The notes under the pieces were generated by a model. The model was not told the origin of the DNA, searched no databases, and saw only the letters and a program-made list of their open reading frames with translations. 64,000 nt of DNA from UBA4742 sp037138595 (lineage in GTDB: Bacteria; Actinomycetota; Acidimicrobiia; Acidimicrobiales; Acidimicrobilacustridaceae), in contig JBAXIB010000009.1 in the NCBI GenBank assembly GCA_037138595.1, forward strand, positions 1 to 64,000. The letters are read 5' to 3'. This document shows positions 25,893 to 34,393 of this stretch, in pieces. The translations under genes and the position numbers were made by a program. Each line of letters starts with the position of its first letter. The first letter of the stretch is position 1.

Positions 25893-26849
25893 ATGATCTT
25901 TGGAACGTTTATTCCCCAGGGCTGGAAGATGGAGCTCGTTGGTATTCAAGACCCTCAGGCGAAGTGGGCTAAAGCGGTTGAAATCGCGTTATTGGCCGAG
26001 GAGCTTGGCTACGACTCGTTGTGGGTCTATGACCATTTCCACAACGTGCCGGTTCCTGCTCACGAGGCGATGTTTGAAGCATGGACAACGTTGGCGGCCA
26101 TCAGTCAACTGACCACGACGATTCGGCTGGGCCAGATGGTTGGCTGCGCGCCTTACCGCAATCCAGGTTTGTTGGCGAAGATCACATCGAACATCGACGT
26201 GATCTCCGGTGGGCGCCTCGATCTTGGCATTGGTGCTGGTTGGTATGAGCATGAGTACAAGGCCTACGGCTACGGGTTTCCTCCCGCCGCGGACCGAATT
26301 CGAATGTTGCGAGAGTCGGTTGAGATCATCTTGGCGATGTGGTCTGAACCCGACACCACCTATGAAGGGCGCTTCTTCAGCCTCGATGGCGCGCAGTGTG
26401 ATCCGAAGCCATTACAGCAGCCGCATCCACCGATTTTGATTGGTGGCGGCGGTGAACAATTGACCTTGCGGGTGGTGGCACGATATGCGGATCGTTCAAA
26501 CTTCGGCGGAAACCCGGAGGAGTTTGCGCATAAGTGCGAGGTACTCAAAGAGCACTGCCGAGTGGTGGGCCGCGATTATGACGCCATTACCAAGACGTGG
26601 TCACCTGAGGTATTCATTCGCGAAACCGAGCAAGAACTCATCGACGCTGGTTCGCGATCCTTTTGGGGTGAGCCGTTTGAATCATGGTCGAAAGGAAACC
26701 TCGTCGGTACACCCGAGCAAGTATGTGAACAAATTCAGACCTATCGCGACTTAGGGTGCGAAGGGTTCATCCCGTGGGTCAGCGACTATCCCGATACTGA
26801 GACGTTGACTCGCTTTGCCCAACAAGTCATGCCGCAATTCCGATCGTGA
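25893..26849 (+). CDS. LLM-class (F420-dependent) oxidoreductase
   Basis: Luciferase-like TIM-barrel oxidoreductase of 318 residues. The N-terminal MIFGTFIPQGWKMELVG, then LAEELGYDSLWVYDHFHNVP, IRLGQMVGCAPYRNPGLLAK and LDLGIGAGWYEHEYKAYG are typical of actinobacterial F420-dependent members. In the C-terminal half PILIGGGGEQLTLRVVARYAD is the cofactor-phosphate region. Cofactor choice between F420 and FMN is inferred from lineage. ATG 25893 is selected over an earlier in-frame start because the domain begins immediately there. The 215-bp divergent gap to the acyl-CoA synthetase carries a 7-bp inverted repeat (25804-25826). Confidence 0.9.
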   Translation: MIFGTFIPQGWKMELVGIQDPQAKWAKAVEIALLAEELGYDSLWVYDHFHNVPVPAHEAMFEAWTTLAAISQLTTTIRLGQMVGCAPYRNPGLLAKITSNIDVISGGRLDLGIGAGWYEHEYKAYGYGFPPAADRIRMLRESVEIILAMWSEPDTTYEGRFFSLDGAQCDPKPLQQPHPPILIGGGGEQLTLRVVARYADRSNFGGNPEEFAHKCEVLKEHCRVVGRDYDAITKTWSPEVFIRETEQELIDAGSRSFWGEPFESWSKGNLVGTPEQVCEQIQTYRDLGCEGFIPWVSDYPDTETLTRFAQQVMPQFRS

Positions 26850-26878
26850 ACCGCACCGATAGCGACAACGGCCTGAAC

Positions 26879-27334
26879 TTATTCGTAATAGCGAAAGATG
26901 ATTTCGGCAACGCATGAAGGCTTAGGTGCGCCTTCGACTTCGAAGGTGAACCGCATGGTTACCTGTGCACCGCCGGTGACATCGTCAACCTCGAGAAGTT
27001 CCGCACCGAGTCGAAGCCTTGAACCCACCGGAACCGGTGACGGAAACCGAATCTTGCTCGCTCCGTAATTGACCCCCATGGCCACTCCCTGCACCTGAAG
27101 GATGTCGGGCATGAGCGTTGGTCCCATCGACAGCGTCAAATAGCCGTGGGCGATTGGACCGCCAAACGGTCCGCTCTTGGCTCGTTCGGGGTCAACGTGG
27201 ATCCACTGGCGGTCGCCGGTGGCGTCAGCGAACAGATTGACCTGTTCTTGAGTGATCTCGACGTAGTTGCTGTAACCAAGGTGTTCGCCGACCTTGGCTC
27301 GTAGTCCCTCGATGCCCTGCACTGTGGTTGTCAT
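26879..27334 (-). CDS. MaoC-family dehydratase (hot-dog fold)
   Basis: A 151-residue single hot-dog-domain enzyme. The hydratase-2 motif is present in FADATGDRQWIHVDPERAKSGPFGGPIAHGYLTLS, with the catalytic Asp/His pair (IHVDP) and the glycine-rich GGPIAHGYL. These proteins hydrate enoyl-CoA in beta-oxidation or make 3-hydroxyacyl intermediates. The protein stands between the LLM oxidoreductase (convergent) and a small membrane protein on the same strand, within the lipid-catabolism group. Substrate length cannot be judged. Confidence 0.9.
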   Translation of the reverse strand: MTTTVQGIEGLRAKVGEHLGYSNYVEITQEQVNLFADATGDRQWIHVDPERAKSGPFGGPIAHGYLTLSMGPTLMPDILQVQGVAMGVNYGASKIRFPSPVPVGSRLRLGAELLEVDDVTGGAQVTMRFTFEVEGAPKPSCVAEIIFRYYE

Positions 27335-27379
27335 GACGAGATCATGCCCCGCCGAACCGGTATTGGTCGAACGGGGAAC

Positions 27380-27739
27380 CTAGTGAAACCAAATTTTCTG
27401 ATAATTGCGGCTCATTGGGTGTACGAGGAGGGCAAACAGCGCGACCGGGAAAAGTGCAGATAACAAAAGGGTCACATCGAAGATCGAACTCAGGCCATTG
27501 GCCGCGATGTACAAGATGAGTGGCACGAGGCCAACGACCGCAACAACGACCCCAAGCAGGTAACCCCAGCGTTGTTCATTGGCGATGCCGAAGCCAGCGG
27601 CGATGCCGCCGACTGCGATGGCTAACCCAATGACGCTGAAGCCGAACAACAAACTGAATACCGAATTGATATACAGCAAGAATGTGGCCATATAGAGGGT
27701 CTGTGGCTGCGACGGATTAGTCCACCGGCGAGTTTCCAT
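27380..27739 (-). CDS. Small integral membrane protein
   Basis: Unrecognised 119-residue protein with three or four hydrophobic segments at about 15-37, 40-52, 57-78 and 83-106. It ends with a polar tail, HPMSRNYQKIWFH. There are no catalytic motifs or cysteines. The tail pattern, with a conserved-looking Pro-x-Ser/Val-Arg near the end, is seen in small actinobacterial membrane proteins of unknown role, but that is only a resemblance. It is 45 bp upstream of the MaoC gene on the same strand and could share its transcript. Confidence 0.75.
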   Translation of the reverse strand: METRRWTNPSQPQTLYMATFLLYINSVFSLLFGFSVIGLAIAVGGIAAGFGIANEQRWGYLLGVVVAVVGLVPLILYIAANGLSSIFDVTLLLSALFPVALFALLVHPMSRNYQKIWFH

Positions 27740-27794
27740 GGTTCACAGTCTGACAGGAAACCAACGGGAGTCTGGCGCGCGTGATGAACCGTGT

Positions 27795-28898
27795 TTACGA
27801 AGTGGTGGTCGACGAGCCTGAAGGTCGGCGATCAAGGGTGACGGCAGTAAGCGAAGAACGATGACCCTCGGGATCTGGCGCCTGATGAATCGCTCGAAGT
27901 TGTCCGCAAGCCGCATCGATGTCGGTTCCTCGATTTTGTCGAACGGTTGCGTTCACGCCGAACGATCCCAATAGGTCGCGAAAGGCGCGAACGCGGGCAG
28001 GGGGAGTGCCGCGGGTCGAATAACCCGGAGTTGGATTGAGGGGAATGAGATTGACGTGGGCACGAAGGGACATGGCGTAGGCCGCGAGCTCATCAGCATC
28101 TTGCCGACGGTCGTTGACGCCATCGATAAGTGCCCATTCAAACGACAGCCGTCGATTTTTAGCCTCGAGATACTCCTGGCATGCCTCCGCGAGCATCGCA
28201 AGGGGATAGCGCTCATTAATCGGCACCATGGCGGTTCTTAAGGTGTCGTTGGCCGCATGGAGCGAGACGGCCAAGTTCACTGGCAGCGCCTCGCTGGCCA
28301 ATCTGCGAATACCCGGGACGATCCCGACAGTCGACACCGTCAGGTGTCGGGCTGACAAGCCCATGTCGCCGTGTAACCGCTGGACTGCACCCCACATTCG
28401 GTCATAGTTGGCTAACGGCTCTCCCATACCCATGAACACGACATTTGAGACGCGTCGGGGGTCCGAACGGTCCGTCGCTCGTCGCCGAGCACGCACGACT
28501 TGTTCAATAATTTCGCCGACCGTGAGTTGGCGATCAAAGCCGGCTTGTCCCGTCGCGCAAAATCCACATGCCATCGCACAGCCAGCTTGGGTACTGACAC
28601 AGACGGTGGAACGGTCGTCATAGTGCATGAGTACCGTCTCGATCTGAGCGCCGCCGTCGAGTTCGAATAGCCACTTCACGGTGGCTCCATCACGACTTAC
28701 CAATTCCGTCACCGGTTTCAGAGCGGATGGCGCTAATTCAGCAAGTCGGTTGCGTACCAACTTCGGCACGGTAGTCATTGACTCGATCGGCACTGCCTGT
28801 TCGTAGAGCCCTTGCCATACTTGGTCGACTCGGTAGCTGGGTTGGTCCGCGAGAAGCTCGCCGAGCGCAGAGCGGTCAAGGTCATAAAGCGTGGTCAC
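27795..28898 (-). CDS. rlmN: Dual-specificity RNA methyltransferase RlmN
   Basis: Radical-SAM enzyme that methylates C2 of A2503 in 23S rRNA and A37 of some tRNAs. The 4Fe-4S motif CAMACGFCATG (CxxxCxxC) is intact, preceded by VCVSTQAG. VVFMGMGEPLANYDRMW, HLTVSTVGIVPGI and VNLAVSLHAANDTLR are diagnostic. The end has the second methyl-carrier cysteine region (VRQNRGTDIDAACGQLR). GTG 28898 gives a normal 367-residue protein starting TTLYDLDRSAL; the ORF is open to 29042, but that part overlaps mshD and lacks homology. It lies 28 bp after mshD and is likely cotranscribed. Confidence 0.95.
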   Translation of the reverse strand: MTTLYDLDRSALGELLADQPSYRVDQVWQGLYEQAVPIESMTTVPKLVRNRLAELAPSALKPVTELVSRDGATVKWLFELDGGAQIETVLMHYDDRSTVCVSTQAGCAMACGFCATGQAGFDRQLTVGEIIEQVVRARRRATDRSDPRRVSNVVFMGMGEPLANYDRMWGAVQRLHGDMGLSARHLTVSTVGIVPGIRRLASEALPVNLAVSLHAANDTLRTAMVPINERYPLAMLAEACQEYLEAKNRRLSFEWALIDGVNDRRQDADELAAYAMSLRAHVNLIPLNPTPGYSTRGTPPARVRAFRDLLGSFGVNATVRQNRGTDIDAACGQLRAIHQAPDPEGHRSSLTAVTLDRRPSGSSTTTS

Positions 28899-28926
28899 AG
28901 GCTTAAGCGTAGGGGCGGGCTGTTCC

Positions 28927-29685
28927 TCACAGCGCTTTGTACCACCATCGGTGCGCAGCAGTCGGCGTAAAGCCAAGCGAGCGATAGACGTGGAGCGCCG
29001 ATTCGTTGTCGCCTTCGACATACAACATCGCATCGGTGACACCGCAATGGCCTAACCAGTTGAGCCCAGCCCAAACGAGCGCCCGCCCCATTCCGCGTGA
29101 TTGATTGGCAGGGTCAACGCCGATGACAAAAATTTCACCGAGATGCGGATCGATGTCGTAGTGGATTTTGGCCCAGCAAAACCCGATCAGTTGACCGGTC
29201 GGCAAGCCGTCGATGATGTCGTCGAGTACCAAAAACCCATCGGACTGAAACCAAGATTCGCTGAGCCGCTCAGCAAGATCATCAAGGGTCCAATTTCCTT
29301 GTTCCGGGTGCCATGCGAATGCTTGGTGATTGACTGCGATCCAAGCTTGGTCATCGTGGCCGGGCCGAAACGGACGAAGGTTTTCTAAGACGAAATCGTT
29401 GTCGGGTCGGAGTCTGGATTCGAGCGGCAGTGACCGTCGTAATTGCAACATCGTGCGTTGGAGTTCGAATCCATCGTCGCGACAGATTCGGTCGAGTTCA
29501 TCAGAAACGGGCTCAACTTCAATGCGAATGCCGGAACATCCTGTCGTAGTCGCAAGTCGGGCGGCATCTTGCAGCAAAACCGCGACGGTATCGAGTGGCG
29601 TTGACTCGTCGGCAATTGCGTCGACAACCTCGGACAATTGTGGTTCCAACGCCCGCATGTCTGGTTCAAACGTCACGCGTCGCAC
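28927..29685 (-). CDS. mshD: Mycothiol synthase (MshD)
   Basis: GNAT acetyltransferase that acetylates Cys-GlcN-Ins in the last step of mycothiol synthesis. The C-terminal domain has FRPGHDDQAWIAVNHQAFAWHPEQG, then SWFQSDGFLVLDD, IGFCWAKIH and the acetyl-CoA loop FVIGVDPANQSRGMGRALV, and ends YRSLGFTPTAAHRWW; these segments are specific for MshD. A degenerate N-terminal half is about 110 residues. GTG 29685 is proposed because the ATG at 29745 would overlap the divergent nth start codon by 2 bp and leave no promoter space. The longer form cannot be excluded. Mycothiol is restricted to Actinobacteria. Confidence 0.9.
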   Translation of the reverse strand: MRRVTFEPDMRALEPQLSEVVDAIADESTPLDTVAVLLQDAARLATTTGCSGIRIEVEPVSDELDRICRDDGFELQRTMLQLRRSLPLESRLRPDNDFVLENLRPFRPGHDDQAWIAVNHQAFAWHPEQGNWTLDDLAERLSESWFQSDGFLVLDDIIDGLPTGQLIGFCWAKIHYDIDPHLGEIFVIGVDPANQSRGMGRALVWAGLNWLGHCGVTDAMLYVEGDNESALHVYRSLGFTPTAAHRWWYKAL

Positions 29686-29743
29686 GGCCGAAGAGTAGCG
29701 GTCGCCCGCCACCTTGCTGCTACTCCCAGTACTCTCCGCATCC

Positions 29744-30385
29744 ATGGCGAAACCGAGAACTGCTGAAGGTCGAGCGCGTGAAGCCTCAGCGCGGCTGTCC
29801 GCCGAGTATCCCGATGCAACATGTGAACTCGACCATCGAAATGCCTTTGAGTTGCTGACCGCAACGATTTTGTCGGCGCAGACAACCGATGTACGGGTGA
29901 ACTTGGTGACCCCGGCGTTGTTCGCACGGTATCCAACCGCCGAAGATCTCGCGATGGCGAATCCAGAAGATGTCGAAGAGTTGATTCACTCGACAGGGTT
30001 TTACAAAAACAAAGCGCGAAGCATTCTTGGTATGGCCCAGATGCTCATTGAGCGTTTCGACGGAGAAGTCCCTGCAAGCATGGCTGACCTGACGTCGCTG
30101 CCCGGAGTCGGTCGCAAGACTGCCAACGTGGTGCGAAGCGTTGCGCTGGGACTTCCGGGACTCCCGGTTGACACGCACGTAGGGCGCTTGGCCCGACTTT
30201 TGGAACTGACGGAGCAAACCGATCCTGTGAAGGTTGAGCTCGAGTTAAACCCGATGGTTCCCGCGGCAAAACGGGGGGAGTTCTCGTTGTTGCTCATTCT
30301 TCATGGGCGGCGAGTCTGTGTCGCTCGCAAGCCTCGCTGTGATGACTGCGTACTCAACGATTTTTGTCCGTCGTCGCGCTTGTGA
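29744..30385 (+). CDS. nth: Endonuclease III
   Basis: DNA glycosylase/AP lyase for oxidised pyrimidines, 213 residues. LLTATILSAQTTDVRVN starts the helical core. The helix-hairpin-helix LPGVGRKTANVVRSVALG contains the catalytic Lys, and the catalytic Asp is in VDTHVGRLARLL. The C-terminal 4Fe-4S cluster motif CVARKPRCDDCVLNDFC has the C-x6-C-x2-C-x5-C spacing. ATG 29744 matches the usual start just before the first helix; an earlier in-frame codon at 29714 adds ten unlikely residues. It is convergent with a small helical gene at 30461. Confidence 0.95.
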   Translation: MAKPRTAEGRAREASARLSAEYPDATCELDHRNAFELLTATILSAQTTDVRVNLVTPALFARYPTAEDLAMANPEDVEELIHSTGFYKNKARSILGMAQMLIERFDGEVPASMADLTSLPGVGRKTANVVRSVALGLPGLPVDTHVGRLARLLELTEQTDPVKVELELNPMVPAAKRGEFSLLLILHGRRVCVARKPRCDDCVLNDFCPSSRL

Positions 30386-30460
30386 CCGCGGCACTGATTT
30401 CGCCTGGAATAGCACCTGAGATTTCGGCTGAGATCGCACTGAGATCGGTATTGGGTTGCC

Positions 30461-30652
30461 TCACCTCATCGCGCTGATGATTCTGGCCAGCCGGCGGTTG
30501 GCATTGTGGAGCGTTCGTTCAACCTCGTAGAGATCCGCGGCTGCGTTGTCGTCGCCTGCGCCGCTTAAGCGGTCGGCGGTCACCGTGATGCGAGCCGTTA
30601 GCTCATCGAGGGAGGTCGCAATCGAAAGGAGCTGCGCTCGTTCATCGTTCAC
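30461..30652 (-). CDS. Small helical protein of unknown function
   Basis: A 63-residue protein not recognised. The sequence is almost wholly alpha-helical in character with two amphipathic helices (about 5-28 and 36-60; ERTLHNANRRLARIIS in the second) joined by a Gly-Asp-Asn turn. It looks like a helical hairpin able to dimerise. There is no membrane segment or metal motif. Codon use and the clean fit between nth and hisD support a real gene, but the evidence is limited. Confidence 0.55.
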   Translation of the reverse strand: MNDERAQLLSIATSLDELTARITVTADRLSGAGDDNAAADLYEVERTLHNANRRLARIISAMR

Positions 30653-30775
30653 CCGGTATGTCTAGCCTGAGTGGCTAATCAGTGCGGCTCCATCGGTTGC
30701 CGCCAACTACCGTTGCGAGTCCATGGCTAGCTATGCAGTCTTTTTCACTCTCATCAACTCGTCGATGACCTTTGG

Positions 30776-32080
30776 ATGGTCGGGATGCTGAATCGTCTCG
30801 ACCTTCGTGGCGTGTCGATCGAAGACCTCGCGTCACGCCTGCCTCGACCAAGCGCCGCCGGAGACGGGCCAGTTGCCGTGGTCCGGTCGATTCTCAGCGA
30901 TGTGCAAGAGCGTGGAGACCTCGCGGTTCGTTCCTATACCGAGCAGTTCGATGGCGTGGTCCTTGACTCGCTTCGGGTGCAGCCCGAGGCGATTGCCGAC
31001 GCGTTGGCCGCGATTCCTGACCAACTTCGCGAGGCATTAGAAGCGGCGCGCGATTCGATTGAAGCGTTTCATCTTGATCAACGACGATCTGATCACACCT
31101 ACGTTCGTAACGGAATTGTCATTCAAGGTCGCCAAGTGCCGGTTGATCGGGCTGGCCTCTATGTGCCGGGAGGGCGGGGTGCGTATCCGTCGTCGGTGTT
31201 GATGACCGCCGTGCCGGCGCGAGTCGCGGGAGTCCCCCAGATTGTTTTATGTGTTCCACCTGATGCGACCACGGGGGGTGTTGCGCAGTCGACACTGGCG
31301 GCTGCGGCGATTGCCGGAGTCGACGAGGTCTATGCCATAGGTGGCGCACAAGCCATCGCGGCGATGGCCTACGGCACTGAGTCGATTCGTCCCGTCGATG
31401 TGATCGCCGGACCAGGCAATATTTATGTCGCGATTGCTAAACGCGAAGTGGCCGGCGTCGTCGGGATTCCGTCGGCATTCGCTGGCCCATCAGAGATCGT
31501 CGTGGTCGCCGATGACTCTACTCGTCCTGATTTCGCTGCGATTGATGTGATGGTTCAGGCCGAACATGGCCCCGACGGATTGGCATGGCTGATTACATGG
31601 TCTCCGACGGCCGCTGATGCTATCGACGCTGAACTTGATCGGCTGGTCGCTGGGGCGGCGAGGCGAAGCGAGATCGAAAGCAACTTCGCCAATGGCGGTC
31701 ACCTTGCTCTCGTCGACAACGCAGAGGCCGCGATTGCCGTGGCGAATTTGATCGCGCCCGAACACCTGCAGCTTATGAATGATGATCCGGAATCGTTGGT
31801 GCCGCTCGTTCGCCACGCGGGAGCAGTATTTTGTGGACCGTTGGCTCCGGCATCAATCGGCGATTACATCGCTGGACCGAGCCATGTATTGCCGACCTTT
31901 GGTTCTGCCCGCTTCGGGAGCGCATTGACCGTCGACGATTTCGTCAAACAAGTTCATGTCATCACCCTCGATCGCGCGGCGTTTGACATCGTGGCGCCTT
32001 ATGTCGAGACCTTGGCTCAGGTCGAAGGCCTTGATGCCCACGCGGAATCAGTCCGCATGCGTCAGGAGCGCTCGCCGTGA
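30776..32080 (+). CDS. hisD: Histidinol dehydrogenase
   Basis: Zinc enzyme that oxidises L-histidinol to histidine in two NAD steps. The 434-residue protein keeps the zinc ligands and catalytic groups: Gln and His in VQAEHGPDG, Glu-His in APEHLQL, Asp in GDYIAGPSHVLPT and His in LDAHAESVRMR. VPGGRGAYPSSVLM and the VDVIAGPGNIYVA segment are diagnostic. ATG 30785 is an alternative start three codons in. It heads hisDCBHA; its stop overlaps the hisC start as GTGA. The 123 bp upstream presumably hold the operon promoter, though no clear -35/-10 is visible. Confidence 0.95.
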   Translation: MVGMLNRLDLRGVSIEDLASRLPRPSAAGDGPVAVVRSILSDVQERGDLAVRSYTEQFDGVVLDSLRVQPEAIADALAAIPDQLREALEAARDSIEAFHLDQRRSDHTYVRNGIVIQGRQVPVDRAGLYVPGGRGAYPSSVLMTAVPARVAGVPQIVLCVPPDATTGGVAQSTLAAAAIAGVDEVYAIGGAQAIAAMAYGTESIRPVDVIAGPGNIYVAIAKREVAGVVGIPSAFAGPSEIVVVADDSTRPDFAAIDVMVQAEHGPDGLAWLITWSPTAADAIDAELDRLVAGAARRSEIESNFANGGHLALVDNAEAAIAVANLIAPEHLQLMNDDPESLVPLVRHAGAVFCGPLAPASIGDYIAGPSHVLPTFGSARFGSALTVDDFVKQVHVITLDRAAFDIVAPYVETLAQVEGLDAHAESVRMRQERSP

Positions 32081-33141
32081 TTGCTCCCCGCGAGGATGTG
32101 GCGTTGATGAGCGGGTATCACTCACCGCAGGTCGATGTCGATGTTCGACTTAACACCAATGAATCTCCCTTCGGCCCGCCTGAAGGTTGGAAAACCGCGT
32201 ACGCAAATGCGGTCGCGAACATCGAATGGAATCGTTACCCAGATCGAGATGCGATTGCCCTTCGGCGCGCCATCGCGGCGATGCACCAAGTCGATCCAAG
32301 CTGCGTGTTTGTCGCTAATGGGTCCAACGAAGTGATCCAGACGTTGTTGATGACCTATGGCGGTCCAGGTCGAAGTGCTGCGATGTGGGAACCCACCTAC
32401 GCGCTCCACAGCCACATCAGTCGACTGACTGCGACGGCGGTCATCCAAGGTGAACGAACTGACGACTTCCGTATCGATCGTGACGAGGTCGATCGGGTCT
32501 TTCGGGAAGCCAATCCCGAAGTCACCTTTCTGTGTACGCCCAATAATCCAACTGGTGTCGTTGATAGTGAGTCCGATGTCGCCCATGTTGCGGAGCTAGT
32601 GACCCGAGCGAATGGACTGCTCGTTATCGATGAGGCTTACGGACAATTTTCGCCCTGGTCGGCGTTGGGTCTCGTTGACGATGGTGTTCCTCTTGTGGTC
32701 ACTCGAACATTTTCCAAAACTTGGTCGATGGCTGCGGCCCGGTTGGGGTACCTCGTTGGGCCTGCGGAGATAGTGAGTGAGCTCGAAAAGGTCGTGCTGC
32801 CATATCATCTGGATTCAGCGAAACAATTGGCTGGTCGTCTCGCGCTCGATTACGTCGATGACATGAAGACTCGCGTCGATCACCTCGTTGCCGAACGCAC
32901 ACGGCTGATAGCCGGCCTCGAGCAACTGCCCGTCACGGTTTGGCCATCGGGTGCGAACTTCGTTCTCTTCCGACCCGACACGATGGATGGCGCTGCGGTT
33001 TGGCAGCGATTACTTGACCGTTCAATTTTGATTCGAAATTTCGCGTCATCCCCTCGGCTCAGTGGGTGCTTACGGGTGACTATTGGCGCGCCTACCGAAA
33101 ACGACCTATTTCTCGACGCACTCAGGGAGTTCCTCACATGA
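32077..33141 (+). CDS. hisC: Histidinol-phosphate aminotransferase
   Basis: PLP-dependent transaminase converting imidazole-acetol phosphate to histidinol phosphate. The 354-residue fold-type I protein shows the substrate loop RLNTNESPFGPP, NPTGVV, the PLP-contacting Asp/Tyr in VIDEAYGQFS, and the Schiff-base Lys in TRTFSKTWSMAAARLGY. The C-terminal RNFASSPRLSGCLRVTIG contains the substrate-carboxylate Arg. It overlaps hisD (GTGA) and hisB (ATGA), so translation is likely coupled. Confidence 0.95.
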   Translation: MIAPREDVALMSGYHSPQVDVDVRLNTNESPFGPPEGWKTAYANAVANIEWNRYPDRDAIALRRAIAAMHQVDPSCVFVANGSNEVIQTLLMTYGGPGRSAAMWEPTYALHSHISRLTATAVIQGERTDDFRIDRDEVDRVFREANPEVTFLCTPNNPTGVVDSESDVAHVAELVTRANGLLVIDEAYGQFSPWSALGLVDDGVPLVVTRTFSKTWSMAAARLGYLVGPAEIVSELEKVVLPYHLDSAKQLAGRLALDYVDDMKTRVDHLVAERTRLIAGLEQLPVTVWPSGANFVLFRPDTMDGAAVWQRLLDRSILIRNFASSPRLSGCLRVTIGAPTENDLFLDALREFLT

Positions 33142-33746
33142 GCAATCCGAAAGCACCTTCTCGAGCTGCGTCAGTAGCTCGATCGACCAACGAAACCGCA
33201 ATTACTATCGACCTAGAACTTGATGGTTCGGGCCAGATCGAAGTGTCGACCGGACTGCCATTTTTTGACCACATGCTGAGTCAACTTGGCCGCCACGGCG
33301 GATTTAATCTCCTGCTTCGCGCCAATGGCGATCTCGAGATCGACGCTCACCACACCGTCGAAGACGTCGGCATCGCGCTCGGCGAAGTGTTTCGTGAGGC
33401 CCTTGGAGACAAGGCAGGTGTCCGGCGATTCGCATCGATCAGCGTTCCGCTCGATGAAGCATTGGTCGAGGTAGCGCTCGACCTTTCAGGCCGTCCATTT
33501 TTTCACTACGAGATCGATTTTCCTGGAGTGAAAATTCTTGGTGATCCGCCATTTGATCCTCAACTCGTCGAAGAGTTCTGGCGCGCGTTCGTGATGTCGT
33601 CGGCTATCACGTTGCACATCACACTCGTGCGGGGACGAAATACACATCACATCATTGAGGCAACCTTCAAAGCCGTTGCTCGCGCGCTGCGCGACGCCGT
33701 TCGCATCGAAGGGGTTGACGTTCCATCGACCAAAGGTGTGCTGTGA
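33138..33746 (+). CDS. hisB: Imidazoleglycerol-phosphate dehydratase
   Basis: Mn-dependent dehydratase of 202 residues, without the N-terminal phosphatase domain of enterobacterial HisB. Both metal-binding His-rich repeats are present: DAHHTVEDVGIALGEVF and THHIIEATFKAVARAL. LPFFDHMLSQLGRHGGF and SGRPFF are typical as well. The first 22 residues are a variable extension. ATG 33138 overlaps the hisC stop by 4 bp; the frame is open further upstream, but only as overlap with hisC. Histidinol-phosphate phosphatase must be supplied by another gene outside the window. Confidence 0.95.
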   Translation: MSNPKAPSRAASVARSTNETAITIDLELDGSGQIEVSTGLPFFDHMLSQLGRHGGFNLLLRANGDLEIDAHHTVEDVGIALGEVFREALGDKAGVRRFASISVPLDEALVEVALDLSGRPFFHYEIDFPGVKILGDPPFDPQLVEEFWRAFVMSSAITLHITLVRGRNTHHIIEATFKAVARALRDAVRIEGVDVPSTKGVL

Positions 33747-34393
33747 CATTGATCGCAGTGCTCGATTATGGAATTGGCAATCTGCGATCAGCTCAAAAGG
33801 CGTTACAGCGAGTGGGTGCCGATGCTCGCCTCACCTCTGATCCCGGATTAATCCGTGAAGCGGCCGGAGTCGTATTGCCCGGCGTGGGCTCATTTGGTCG
33901 GTGCATGGCTGAATTGCGATCATCGGGGTTGGACGAGCTCGCCCAGGAAGCGATCGACGCGAGCAGACCGTTTTTAGGAATTTGCGTTGGCATGCAGATG
34001 CTCTACGACGGGTCAGATGAGGCCCCCGGAATCGCGGGACTAGGCGCACTTGCCGGGCAAGTTCGCATGCTTTCAGACGATGTGAAGCGCCCACAGATGC
34101 AATGGAACATTCTGAACGAGCGGATGGTTGATGGTCGTGAATCGTCCGCGATGATGGCCGGTATGACCGCTCCCGCGTGGGTGTACTTCGTGCACTCATA
34201 TGCGCCCGAGATGACCGACGAAGTCGTCGCCACCTGTGATTACGGCGGACCAGTTGTAGCGGGAGTCGAATCAGGGAGCATCTGGGCGACGCAATTTCAT
34301 CCGGAAAAATCGTCTGACAATGGGCTCGCATTACTGAAAAATTTTGTGAACCGCGCTGCGCATTGGCAACTAGGAGTGGGCGAAAAATCGTGA
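33743..34393 (+). CDS. hisH: Imidazole glycerol phosphate synthase, glutamine amidotransferase subunit
   Basis: Class I glutaminase that channels ammonia to HisF. At 216 residues it has the expected VLDYGIGNLRSAQKAL start, the PGVGSF oxyanion motif, nucleophile Cys in FLGICVGMQML (about Cys81) and the His-Glu pair in TQFHPEKSSDNG. The start GTG overlaps the hisB stop and the end overlaps the hisA start, both by 4 bp, so it sits inside a tightly coupled string. Partner HisF is encoded 746 bp downstream. Confidence 0.96.
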   Translation: MTLIAVLDYGIGNLRSAQKALQRVGADARLTSDPGLIREAAGVVLPGVGSFGRCMAELRSSGLDELAQEAIDASRPFLGICVGMQMLYDGSDEAPGIAGLGALAGQVRMLSDDVKRPQMQWNILNERMVDGRESSAMMAGMTAPAWVYFVHSYAPEMTDEVVATCDYGGPVVAGVESGSIWATQFHPEKSSDNGLALLKNFVNRAAHWQLGVGEKS

